Source of the DNA: Angiostrongylus vasorum
Taxonomy: Eukaryota > Nematoda > Chromadorea > Rhabditida > Metastrongylidae
NCBI GenBank assembly: GCA_018806985.1
Contig: JADANN010000451.1
Span: 496,001 to 560,000, forward strand
Direction: 5' to 3'
Length of the DNA stretch: 64,000 nt
Shown here: piece after piece, positions 1-9,856 of the stretch
Layout of the letters: each line of letters opens with the position of its first letter
Position numbering within the stretch: position 1 is the stretch's first letter
Position numbers and translations under genes: made by a program
Notes under the pieces: generated by a model
Databases searched by the model: none
What the model saw: only the letters and a program-made list of their open reading frames with translations
What the model was told of the DNA's origin: nothing

Positions 1-180
1 TCAACCCACTCCCAGTACTCTCCTCCAGTCCACGTGGGAACGCCTTAGTTCAGCTATTCCTAAGATTGCAAGGACAGCAAGAGCAGAAGCAACGCGCGAA
101 ATGTTCGATAGCTTCTGTGGACGATAAAAATGAGGAAAAACGAATTGAATGCAGGAAGTGCTGGGATTGTGATGAAGGTT
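1..180 (+). repeat. Dispersed repeat, SINE-like, cut by the window start
   Basis: This stretch matches 28,035-28,300 and, less well, 63,840-64,000. The shared blocks are a 'ctccagtccacgtgggaacg' segment, an 'aagattgc' segment, a run ending in 'gcgaa(a/c)tgttcgat', and a 'gaggaaa-cga-ttgaatgca' 3' block. The more complete copy at 28,035 begins with a possible tRNA A box (GATGGCGCAGTAATTAGCG). No convincing B box is visible, so tRNA ancestry is only a suggestion. It has no coding capacity. Confidence 0.5.
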
Positions 181-186
181 CATTGG

Positions 187-336
187 CAGCACCGGCTCAA
201 TACATCGGTAGGCCACCGTGAGTCATTGTAAAGGCCATATGTGCATTCAAACACCTCCAAACGATGCTTAATGAAGTCGGATGCATGGCGCATTCCTAAC
301 GTATTGATCAATGCCGAGAGCTTTTATCCTTTATCA
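187..336 (+). repeat. SINE-A, head lost (tRNA-derived SINE family)
   Basis: This is the 3' part of the SINE-A family, whose full copies lie at 33,949-34,225, 41,292-41,575, 26,868-27,144 and 55,470-55,750. The shared marks are 'caatacatcggtaggccacc', 'cattcaa-cacctcca', 'ttaatgaagtcg-atgcatgg' and the tail 'gagagcttttatccttt'. The tRNA-like head is missing. It lies in the left arm of a small inverted duplication with 708-1,040. Confidence 0.7.
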
Positions 337-512
337 CTGTCTTTTCCATTCGTAGCTGACGTGATCATTTCCTCGGCATATTGCGGAAAACGATCCATTC
401 TCACCATGGTAATACATAAAATAACCCAACCTATTGCTCAGTGTAATGAAATGGCTGTTCTGCAACACCAAATCCATCTCATCATGCATTCTTCAATGGT
501 AAAGTGTTTCGT
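187..512. repeat. Left arm of a small inverted duplication
   Basis: The segment reappears in reverse complement at about 708-1,040. Homology runs past the SINE-A tail into non-SINE flank ('gaaaacgatccattctcacc', 'ccaaatccatctcatcatgc'). It is therefore a duplication of SINE plus flank, not two independent insertions. The spacer 513-707 contains a decayed foldback-C unit. Confidence 0.75.
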
Positions 513-614
513 GCCAAACGAACAATTTCTTTACGATTCATGCAAAAGAGAGAATGTGCCAAAAATTAAAGAACGACGTTGGTAAATCGGATAAAATATG
601 TCAACAATGAGCAA

Positions 615-700
615 ATTCAACCATAATGATGCTGAGATATTCGCAAAACTTGGATGCCGGGCCAGATCGAACCACGACTTCCCTTCCAGGGGTTCGCGCA
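615..700 (-). repeat. Decayed foldback-C (tRNA-like) unit
   Basis: The segment 'gatgctgagatattcgcaaa', followed by a 'gatcgaacca' box and a 'ggttcgcgcatt' block, matches the minus-oriented half of the foldback-C repeats seen whole at 27,672-28,012 and 32,128-32,650. It is short and degenerate. Confidence 0.45.
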
Positions 701-707
701 TTAAACA

Positions 708-1040
708 CTGCAACATTTACCATTGAAGAATGCATGATGAGATGGATTTGGTGTTTCAGAACAGCTAATTTTTTACACTGAGCGATAGGTTTGGTTAATT
801 TGTCTATTACCATGGTGAGAATGGATCGTTTTCCACAAAATGCCGAGGGAATGACCACGTCAGCTAAGAAGAAATGGAAACGACGGCGATAAAGGATAAA
901 AAGCTCTCGGCGTTGATCAATCCATTAGGAATGCGCCATGCATCCGACTTCATTAAGCATCGTTTGGAGGCGATTGAATGCACATCTGGCCTTTACTCGC
1001 GGTGACCAACCGATTTGTTGAGCAGGTGCTGCTACACTCT
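708..1040. repeat. Right arm of the small inverted duplication
   Basis: Reverse complement of 187-512 with scattered substitutions. It contains the 3' half of the minus-strand SINE-A copy that continues to 1,162. Confidence 0.75.
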
Positions 1041-1162
1041 CACACAAGTGTTGCACCAATTTGCCGATCGCAGATGGATGGAAGACCTGGTGGGTAAGTC
1101 CACGGGGATCGATCCCATGTGTTTGTTACAGGGGGCCTCCGATCACTGCACCACACGCGCCC
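888..1162 (-). repeat. SINE-A copy, nearly full length
   Basis: On the minus strand the tRNA-like head reads from 1,162 downward: 'gggcgcgtgtggtgcagtga' holds a degenerate A box, and the B-box region near 1,105 reads 'gggatcgatcccc'. The copy ends at the 'agctttttatcctttatc' tail. The order is that of the intact copy at 33,949-34,225. It is non-coding and would depend on a LINE reverse transcriptase in trans. Confidence 0.75.
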
Positions 1163-1289
1163 AGACAACAACAAGAATTCATTTAATGTTGCTAATAACG
1201 AGAATTCTTTTAATCGACGGAAAAAATGGAAACCCGATTTGTTCGCCGTGGAACCATTAGTTCTTCATGAACTGGATTTTCGCTATCTC

Positions 1290-3450
1290 ATGCGGTTGCC
1301 GAGTTCTTTTTTTCCCACTTCACCGAGTTCACTGAGCATCGTCTCTGATTCACTACGACTTCTGGAAAAAAATGATGATGTCGTCCGCAAAGCGAGCAAC
1401 GTTTAGAAATTTTCCACTACTACGTAGGCTCATCCCTTCCCAGTCAAGTGACATCACCGTCCACTGCAGTTTGGCAGGAAACAGATGTGGTATTGTATCG
1501 CCTTTTCGAACCGCGCAGTTCTGACAACAGTCAGTGTTGGTATATTAAAAGGTTCAGTCATTTGTCGACGAACTCTGATATGCTTGCATTTGTTTTGACA
1601 CTATCAAAGGCTTTTTTTACAGTTGAGTGAGGCCAAGGAGAAAATGATACCACCGACAGGCTTCTCTGACCCGTGATACGGTATGATATGGTCCGTGCAA
1701 CATTTGCTAAACTGGTTTGCCTCATCGTAGGTCTTCGGTATGCGCAAAGGGATAAGCATCGTGAACAGCTTCTAGAGGGCACCCAAGAAGCGTATTAGCG
1801 TATTGGTAGTTACGACGGTCTCTTTGGTCACTCCTTTGCGAAGGAAGGCCGTGCGCTATGTCCACTGGTCTGGGATTTTTTTCCTTCTGAAGAAAGAATT
1901 CCATTAAGGTTGCGAGAAGTACATGTAATTTGTGCCAGTGCCAGCGCTCCCCAGCTGTAAAAGATTTGATGACGATATTGATGGGTCCACGAGTTGTGCG
2001 TTTCTTCATGCTTGCTATCGCAACTCGAACAATACAGTGTGGAATCACGGGCCATTCTTCACCGGCAAGGATTTCGGGGTTCGAGAAGAGAGTTGTGGAG
2101 GGATAAAATTGGTATGGAACCATATCGCGGCAAAGGGTAGTGGTAGTCTCATGTTGCCTTATCAAGACAGGTAGCGGAACATTTTAGTCGTGAAAATCCT
2201 GACGGCACAGCCTCAGACTAGGTCATTTTTGAGCTGCTTCCAATAGCTTTTTCACATATATTGATCCAAATCCTTCTGTAAAGATTCTGTACATCTACCA
2301 TTTAGTATCAGCCGTGTTAGAACTGTTGGAGCGAAATCACGCCTCAGCTTCCCTCTCTTTTCGAACAACTTCTTGGTGGCAATAAGGATACGGTCCGAGA
2401 TTCTTATTTGAAAAACTGAAGCGGGTTTGGTACAAGTTGTAAGTCTTTCGAGAAATAGTTTCTAGTCCACTGACGAATCTTAAGTTATCTGACAGCTCTA
2501 TGATAAGCGGGTTTTATTCAGAATAACCTCGTCATGCACGTTTTGTTTCGTTTTTTCTTGCGCAATGGCAATTCTTTTACGCTAAATAGCTGAACTGAAT
2601 CTTCGCGCAGAGAAGGCGGTGAACAGGTCCTTTGCAGAATCCAGGTATCACTGAAGTATTAAGGAAGCTCCATTTTCTGTTCGTGAGAATGCGTTCTCCA
2701 CACGAATCGTGCCGTTAGAAAACTTCCACGTCTATCGGCGATTTTCTTTCTTCTTGATAAACAAATTTTAATGAACAGGGAGTGCCACAGACAGAACGCT
2801 TACAAAATAGTTTCCATTCCCATCTTGTCTTGGGATTACAAATATCCCTATCCTGTATCAATTTTCGTTGTCCGTTCCCAATCTGGCGTTGAAGTCACCA
2901 AGAAATAATTCATAGCTAGACTTGTCGCGCGAATTTCTTTTCCAATGTTGTAGAACGCCTCTAGTTCGCTTTCATCACCTGTAAAAGTTGGTGAGTAACA
3001 GTTGTTAATACTGGCTTTTCTTGACGCGCAAGTTGGAGACGAGGAATCGAGGATCGGTGCTAGGATTTCGTGTAACGCGACTAGATGGGCACTGGATAGT
3101 TGTGCGACAAAGCCAATCCCTGCGACATTTCTTAAGGAAAATTGTTCTCCACAAACGATGAGGGTTTCGTTGTCTAATTGGCTTTCGAGGGTCTTTCTGC
3201 CTTTCGACTTTTGTAGGGCAATCACACAGAATTTGATGCGACCAGAACCCGCAATAAGAGCGGAACGGTCGGTGTATGCCAAGATTTGTTTTATGTATTT
3301 TTATTTGGTGCTAGAGGTGCAGGAAAAGAGGTATTCTTCTTGGTATGAGTGCACTTTTTCGTTTGGTCTTGTTCCAACGACCTTCTCGTCAGTCCGAAAT
3401 TTGATGGTCTCTCACCGGATGTCTCACTTTCCGACGTCGTAGACGAGAAG
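1290..3450 (-). mobile_element. Decayed RTE-like LINE with APE endonuclease and reverse transcriptase pieces
   Basis: Minus-strand translation gives pieces of a non-LTR retrotransposon in the expected order. An apurinic-like endonuclease region lies at 2,848-3,282; it includes a GIGFVAQL block and a stretch like the family's FLVxGDFNA segment, with the D and N lost. Upstream RT sequence lies near 2,270-2,420. RT palm sequence at 1,558-2,165 includes a KKAFDSV motif (motif A). An FADD catalytic motif (motif B' to C region) sits near 1,385-1,400. Frames change several times and stops interrupt, so it cannot make an active protein. A relative lies at 46,500-48,235 on the same strand. In both places a SINE-B copy abuts the 5' side. 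Confidence 0.75.
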
Positions 3451-3454
3451 AGCA

Positions 3455-3790
3455 CGCAGTGTGTAGTGTTTCGAGGACGGAGATTTGCTGCTTAGGCAAT
3501 ATGGTTCCGTTGAGTCGCAAGGTCAGCCTCTCCAAAGTCTTTTTCAAGTTTTCACCGCTCTAGGCAGTCGCCGCTGTATTTGATCAGTGAAACATTTGCC
3601 ACCATGCGACTAATTCGATTCCAGGATGGTGATGATTCTTGGTATTGATTTACACCTCGCTGGCGTTTTTATGGAAATGATGGACTTATTCTCAGCTTAG
3701 GAGACCCATAGATGGGCGTGAGTTTCCCGCTGTAATCAAGCCACGGTGAAGAGGTGGAACTTTGTGGGGTAAACCCATATAAAAAATCGA
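3455..3790 (-). repeat. SINE-B copy, diverged
   Basis: It shares blocks with the SINE-B copies at 31,016-31,392, 42,290-42,692 and 53,561-53,945: 'tttgctg-tt--gcaatatg', 'aaggtcagcct--ccaaagt', 'gcagtcgc-gc', 'catttgccaccatgcgac', 'tggtgat-cttggtattgat' and 'ggcgtttttatggaaatg'. It directly adjoins the LINE at 1,290-3,450. Confidence 0.6.
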
Positions 3791-4370
3791 GGAAGAACGA
3801 CTTCACACGTAAAAAAAACATGCTGTTAGTTGAACGCCCAGAATGTTATTTTGACTTTTCTCTGTAGTGTCACATTGTAATTTTTGTTGAATGTTCGTCT
3901 ACGGCTGCACTTGGATTATTCTACAATAAAGGAGCGTGTCCCAAATTGATGAGCTCGTGTCATGTTTCAAACATTAAGAAGGCTCCTGTGAACATGTTAA
4001 ATCCTCTCACGTTTATGTTATTATATCAGGTCTTCCCTTACTTATCTAGGATTTTCTTCAGAAAGCAACAATACAAACTTCTATCATGCTGGATAAAAAG
4101 CATACCATTTACCTGTTTGAAATAGTTTCCTCCCAATGGCAAATTCAGTGTTTGCGGTTCCCGCTGAATGGCTTGCAGGTTCACGAGGGTTAACGTACTC
4201 GGGACAATCATCATAGTGGTAACTAAATAAAACGGGTATTTGCACAATATATAAGGGATTTCAAAAAAAGAAGTTACCCATTTTTGTCCTATTTCCACAT
4301 AGTGTCTTACTATTGTTATCCCATCTTGTTATTTAACAAAAAACTTGAGTCACTTTATAATTGTTGCTTT
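3791..4370. other. No recognised feature
   Basis: AT-rich sequence with short A and T runs. The only open frame of note is 4,038-4,298 on the minus strand, which resembles nothing I recognise. No splice-supported exon or repeat boundary was found. Confidence 0.4.
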
Positions 4371-4378
4371 TTTTTCAT

Positions 4379-4830
4379 GGCAAGGTAAAATGTGAAATGT
4401 AACTACAACGATGCTGAAATATTTACAAAACTACGGACCACAAGTGCCTATGCTGGCGTTCGAACTGATAATTACCCTTTCTGGAGACTAATGCGTTCAC
4501 CACAACACCATACGGGTCCTACGTCATGCCTTTTCTCAGCCACGTTTTTTTAGGTGCTATCAGCAATCACCCTTCAAAGGCATTGGTCCGGAAACACAAA
4601 TCAATATCGAAACCAATTAAGCTGAAGCTGTGATATAAATCACAAGGAGTTACTTTTTTTAAATCCCGCTGACTGGTGATTGCTCATGACAGCGTTAGGT
4701 GGAAAAACTTGCTAAAAGAAACACAAAGCAAGGGCCTTAGTGGTGCACTGTGTAATCTCCCGAAAGCAGTAGTGGTTCGATCTGGTCAGGGGTCTATGTT
4801 TCGCGAATATCTCAATCGAGGGTGGGGCAG
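4379..4830. repeat. Foldback-C repeat (inverted pair of tRNA-like units), diverged
   Basis: The left half (4,379-4,660) is minus-oriented: 'aactacaacgatgctgaaat', a 'gttcgaactg' B-box-like block, then 'gttcaccacaacaccat'. The right half (about 4,675-4,830) is plus-oriented: 'ggtgattgctcatgac', 'gtggtgcactgtgtaat', 'agtggttcgatctgg' and 'tttcgcgaatatctcaa'. The same head-to-head arrangement is seen at 27,672-28,012, 32,128-32,650, 39,292-39,810 and 51,215-51,690. Confidence 0.55.
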
Positions 4831-5160
4831 GGAAGGGGGATCCGCGCGAGGAAATCGCTCAAAAACGCGTTTTAAGCGAGAAAAACGCAAAAAACCACCG
4901 CCGCCCACTCGAAGTGGACGAGTTGTCCGTTTGGACGCTATAAAAACGCTTCGAACGCGGTTTTCGTGCGGTTTTCGCTATTCACAGCCGGCTATCACTT
5001 GGTCACGCACGCTCCCAAACTCCCACGCCGGGTACCGCAGCCGCGGACGAGTTATGCGCTCGCAGAGGAGTTGTCGCGGAAAACGTCAAAAAACGCGATT
5101 TTCTCCGTTCCAACGCTTTTTCCAGCCGGCTATCACTACTCCATTAAGGTCTAATCGCAA
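4831..5160. other. CpG-rich block with a short internal duplication
   Basis: Base composition here is unlike the AT-rich surroundings, with many CG dinucleotides and repeated 'aaaaacgc' and 'gcgttttt' runs. The phrase 'cagccggctatcact' occurs twice, near 4,986 and 5,124, each after a T-rich segment. The open frame through the block (4,676-5,299) begins inside a foldback repeat and is arginine/serine rich, so I do not call it a gene. Confidence 0.45.
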
Positions 5161-6318
5161 CGGATTCTGTAGGTTGAGATCAGAAGTATTATTTTCTGAA
5201 AAAAAATTAGACGTTAATGGATCCAAGAACTGTTTTTTCCGGAGAAATCTCGGTCTTTTCCTCTATAAAACTACGATATTCCAACCGTTCTACGATTGAA
5301 AAACACCTACGATGTTATTGTTTTCTCAGTATCGTGATACTCATTATACGTGAGCTTATCGGATAACACAGAAAAGCTGTTTTCCTCTTGCCTATTTAAA
5401 GCAGGCGAGTTAGAAAGGAAGTACCATTTCTACTGCAGTGGACGTTATAGTTTTTTGGTTATCTTCAAACACATTAACAGCTTCTAAACAGTAGGTAACA
5501 GATGTTCTTGTTTCAGTCACCATTCTATTTTGAACAGAACTGTTTTAGTGAGACGTGCTACCCACTTACACTCCCAGTTCAATAACGACCATGCGACACA
5601 GCGAAACTGTGTGCTTGTTTTCCCTAACATTTTCACGGAACATTGTATTTTTCAGCAAACGATGGCTGTTCGTGTGGATATTGACGATATGATCATCCGA
5701 TTATTAAACGTTGGTGTAGCAGGTTGTGCACTGGTTAACAATGTGAAGGAATCCGAACTGTTGCAGCTCTGCCAAATGGCAAGGTATGTGCATTACGTGT
5801 ATCGAGTTGAACAATGCATGTCGTCTAACCACGAAATAAAAACTGGGAATAAGCCTATACCAGGTTTACAGTGGCCTTTAGAACCCAAAACGCATGGCCA
5901 TGTTGAGCGGCAGATTATGGAAATTCGTTCAGAAGCGTTGATTTTCCTGTTAATGATGAAAGTTGAGCGACGATCTCCATTTTCACAAAAATCTGACGCT
6001 TGTCGGCAAGGGTTGCTTAAAACGAACGTTTTCTCAAAATGCGGTGAATATGTGGATATCAACACCAGCCACTTTTAAACCCAAAAACATCGTCCAGCGA
6101 AGCAGTACTTCCGTTCACCACTCGTACTTCCACTCCAATGGATTCGACTTGATGCGACTGCGAAAACCACACCGCAAGAAGCATCTGCTTTGGGTGCCCA
6201 ATGAGAATTATTGTGGCTCAGGAGCAAACATGGATTCCATAAGGCATTTGCAACCTCAAGAATCAGCTTTTTTTGACAATATTATGTTGGCTCATGAATA
6301 CAACAAAACATGAAAAGC

Positions 6319-6330
6319 GTTACTGATACC
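6319..6330 (+). repeat. Target-site duplication, left copy (PLE-A)
   Basis: GTTACTGATACC here is repeated exactly at 7,818-7,829 and brackets PLE-A. The other arm (16,491-16,505, reverse complement) has a single slightly diverged copy and no insert. Confidence 0.85.
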
Positions 6331-7817
6331 TGATATTGCTTGATTTCCAAATGGTCTAGGAAATATTTCGCGCAAATAAGGGGGTTGGCTATGGGACAGC
6401 GACTGGCACCAAGCCTTGCCATTGTGTTTATGTCTAAGATAGAAGCCCCTGCTCTCGATCTCCGGCCACTACTCTACTGCAGATATGTAGATGATTGTTT
6501 TGTCATCTTCTCTACGCAGGAGGAGATGGACAAATGCTTTGAATTATTGAACGAGCAGTCTGAGTACATTAAGTTCATCCGGGAGAAAACCGAGAAAAAA
6601 CTGGCTTCCGTTTTTAACGTCCAAATAAACCTATCAAGTAGCGGTTACCTGACAAAGTGGTACCGAAAGCCAAGTAACAAGAACATCCTCGTTCATTTTC
6701 TTTCTTCCCACCCTTCACACACAAAGAGGGCGCTTGTGAGAAACAAGTTTCGAACAGCCACCTCTGTGTGCACAAACAGGGAACTAAAGGAAGAATGGCG
6801 CAGCTTTGCTCGGGCAAACAGCAATCTCTAATGGCTACGAAATAGTAAGCCCCACGAGATATGTTTAGAAGGAGAGCGACGCCCCAAACACGAAGGGTTT
6901 GGCCGAAACAAAGTCTCGTTTATCTTGCCCTTCATTAGCGATGAAATAAGTGTAGCGATAAAGCGACATTTAAGAAGGGCAGATCTAGAGGAATCGGTAG
7001 CGATAGTTGAAATACCACCGGATACTCTACGTCGTCAGTTAGTTCGTAACCGCCTGTATGACCGTCTATGTGAAACAACAAATTGCGTAATTTGCCCTTA
7101 CGGCAGAGACGGTGACTGCATGAGTTCAGGTACGATATACCTGATTTCTTGTAGTACCTGCGGGGACGAATATATCGGTGAGACGGGACAGGCCTTTGTG
7201 TATCCGTATAAAAAGAACACCTAGATGGCAAACGAAAACTAAGACAAAGTGCCCTACTAGGCACGCATAGGATACAAAAAGCACAGCGGGGACGATTTTG
7301 AAGTAAAAGTCAATATCCTTGCGCAGGAGACTAGAACATCAGCGCGAAAAACTTCTTGAGGCCTTTTGGATAAATGCCAAAAACCCTACAATGAATAGCA
7401 AGGATGAATGCCCAGAGGTCATACGCGACCTGACCCCGTATGTTCGCATCAATTTCTGATGTGGGTTGGTGCAGTAATCAACCTTATGCGACTATAATCG
7501 GCTGTTCTAACCTTCGTCATTGGAAGTCACGAAAAAAAGCGGTGGGTTTTTTCGAGAAGCTGTTGACCATGTAATTACCATAAAGTTTTTCGTCTTTTTG
7601 TAAGTGTTATTGAAGCGTTTGGCCTAGTAAATTGTATATCAGTGTACCCTTCCAGGCTCTGAAGAAGGCGATACTGCCGAAACGTCAGCTACTGTTGTAT
7701 TGTATTGTGTGTTTTTCTATGGAAGTAAATGTATGCTGTTTAACAACCTCGCGATTGCTGAACAAGAAAACGACGCATTCATATTGCAATGCCGAGGTTA
7801 ATAGAAAGTCGATCCTG
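6331..7817 (+). mobile_element. PLE-A: 5'-truncated Penelope-like retroelement in PP1 intron 1
   Basis: The RT fragment at 6,340-6,831 has GLAMGQRLAPSLA, then CRYVDDC (YVDD catalytic motif) and the thumb-side WYRKPSNKN segment. A frame break follows. A Cys-rich linker (CVICPYGRDGDC) and a GIY-YIG endonuclease start lie at 6,925-7,224 (IYLISC, then DEYIGETGQ). The C-terminal end, ending in TPYVRINF, stops near 7,459. RT plus GIY-YIG in one chain is diagnostic of endonuclease-bearing PLEs. The 3' UTR carries the hammerhead-like motif at 7,655-7,690 and a terminal extension (7,786-7,817). The N-terminal RT region is missing, and frameshifts at about 6,830 and 7,225 disable it. Confidence 0.9.
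7655..7690 (+). ncRNA. Candidate hammerhead ribozyme in the PLE-A 3' end
   Basis: Order: GGCT (stem I strand), CTGAAGA (core C3-A9), an extra A, GGC-GATACT-GCC (stem II), GAAA (core), CGTC (with the last A forms palindromic ACGT, then C17 of the GTC cut site), AGCT (pairs with the first GGCT). Published work reports hammerheads in Penelope-like elements, often with minimal stem III that pairs between two copies; this fits. The extra A before stem II is a deviation, and activity is not shown. Confidence 0.6.
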
Positions 7818-9007
7818 GTTACTGATACCGTCCGTCATTCCTGTTACTAAACAACAATAACGTCCCATCCAAGAGCTTACATCTCTTTATACCTATGCCA
7901 ACCAATATGAAACATAGTTAGCAGATAGCACCAGTCTTCTGAGACCGTTTGCCACCATAACCCAAGAAGACAGCCCCATTTTGAATTCGATAGCGGCACA
8001 AATGAATTCCAGGTATTGCAAGTGTTTTCTGATGTTGTAACAAACGGTTAACACGAACTGGCCATTAAAATGAATATCTTCCAAAACAAAAGAAGAAATT
8101 GGCTACTTATACAAGGGTTAAACGGTGGATGTCGATATCTCAGGAATTGCCTTTTTGTTATTTATATCGACACTTCTTTTTCAGACAAGTATTTCTTAGC
8201 CAAGCATCGCTGGTTGAGGTTCAGTCTCCTATAAAAATATGTGGAGACATTCATGGTCAATATGCAGGTTTGTAAAGATGTTTCGGTCATTGCAACACTA
8301 AGGGGATTATTACCCACTGCCAAGTTATTTTATTCCTTCCTGAAAAATTCCCACGTTTATCCTAGATGTTCTGCGATTGTTTGATCGAGGTGGTTTCCCG
8401 CCAATGGTTAATTATCTCTTCCTTGGTGACTACGTCGACCGCGGCCATCAAAATCTTGAATGCATTGCGCTATTCTTCAGCTACAAGGTCAAATGAAGTT
8501 CTTTGGAAAAAATTTTTATGGTTCATCCGTTTATTTAACTGCTATCAAGCTTAGGTGAAATATCCGGGTGACTTCTTCATTTTGCGAGGAAACCATGAAT
8601 GCGCCCCGATTAATCGAGTGTACGGCTTCTTTGAAGAATGCAACAGGCGTTATAACAGCACCCGATTATGGCTCGGTTTTCAGGGTTTTCATTTCTGTTT
8701 GGACATGCCATTTACCGGGCTAGTGGCTGGCAAAACTCTTTGCATGCATGGTGGCTTGTCTCCCAAGGTTATTAGGATGTCCACGTACCAGAAGGTACTT
8801 AAATATTGTATTGTACGGAAAAATAACAGGTCTTTACAGTTAAAATCTCTGGACCAACTGCGACAAATCACTCGCCCAATTGATCCCCCAAACCCATCGC
8901 TGCATATCGATCTCTTATGGAGTGACCCTGATCACTGCGTTAAGGTAAGAAATACAATGTTTATAAACTGCAACCGCATGTGAACATCTCAAGCTGGCTA
9001 ATCAATA

Positions 9008-9856
9008 CGTAGGTTTTGCATTCCGTAGTATTTCAAATTCGCGCGACTGATTATCATCCATACTGGATCCTATTTGACACTAAAACATTCTTCTTAAAAA
9101 AAATTCTTCATTGACAAAATTCCACGAGGTTTGGAACATAGCTTTCCTAAGAGCAGAAAAACGCGTGGTACGTAAGAGCAGAAGAGAAACACATGGCCTT
9201 CTTTTCATCGCATAACCTTCGGCATTATTAGCGTTCAGGATACACCACGTAGCAATTCCAGGGACCGAATTTCTATTAACCTCGCCAATGATTAAAAAAC
9301 TAATGTCTTCTTATTGAGTAGACAATAAGTTATTAATAGCAGATTTATTCAATACAAGGCGACGTTTCAACAGTTTTTGCCTCCTTCACGGCTGCCTTGT
9401 TCTTAATAAAGCCTTCCAGTTATTGTTGGATGCCTGTAGCACAGAGTCCTACATGGGTGAGTAATGCATGAAGAAGGATAAACCATCGAAACGTCAGAGT
9501 TCACGTACGACAATTCCATACATGCAGGCGCATCTACGCACGCATCTATGAATAAATGCTTCCTAGCTATTGAACTCATATATCAATCTGGTACAACAGA
9601 AACAGGGAACCCATCTCTAAATATATCTTTGTCTTAGGAGCAATTGCTATTCACGTTTAACAACCAGTCCGTCTCTTCGACTCATAAATTTGTCTCGAAA
9701 ATAACTTTCCGAATACCCATCCGTTAGACGATCCGTACAACCTGTTGCGATAGCGAGGAAGACCTTGTACTGAAGAATACCGAGAGGAGGTTGTATAAAA
9801 AGACTCCAACTTTATTGTAAAGACACTGCCCGTTTCTTTCGGTTCAAACCTGCACA
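9008..9856. mobile_element. 849-bp insertion in PP1 intron 6, unclassified, with PLE-like pieces
   Basis: TAATCAATA occurs at 8,999-9,007 and again at 9,857-9,865. The right arm has a single 'taattaata' at the matching place and lacks the segment. Inside lie a PLE-type terminal block (9,275-9,297, 'tttctattaacctcg') and two hammerhead-like stretches: minus strand near 9,362-9,400 ending in GAAACGTC, and plus strand near 9,470-9,505 ('gaagaaggataaaccatcga' then AACGTC). No RT coding is recognisable. It may be a composite of PLE end fragments. Confidence 0.6.

Noticed and set aside
4038..4298. 86-codon minus frame
   Set aside because: No motif, no splice context, AT-rich.
4676..5299. 207-codon open frame on the plus strand
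   Set aside because: It starts inside a foldback-C repeat and crosses a CpG-rich block. Composition alone explains the length, and no domain is visible.
5963..6313. 116-codon frame in PP1 intron 1
   Set aside because: It lies between PP1 exon 1 and PLE-A. The right arm counterpart (16,539-17,000) does not keep the frame, so it is not conserved as coding.
7893..8084. 63-codon frame conserved in both arms (also 16,235-16,426, opposite strand)
   Set aside because: Both copies sit in PP1 intron 1, antisense to the gene. Similarity follows from the duplication as a whole and no protein family is recognised; the DNA is no better conserved than surrounding intron.
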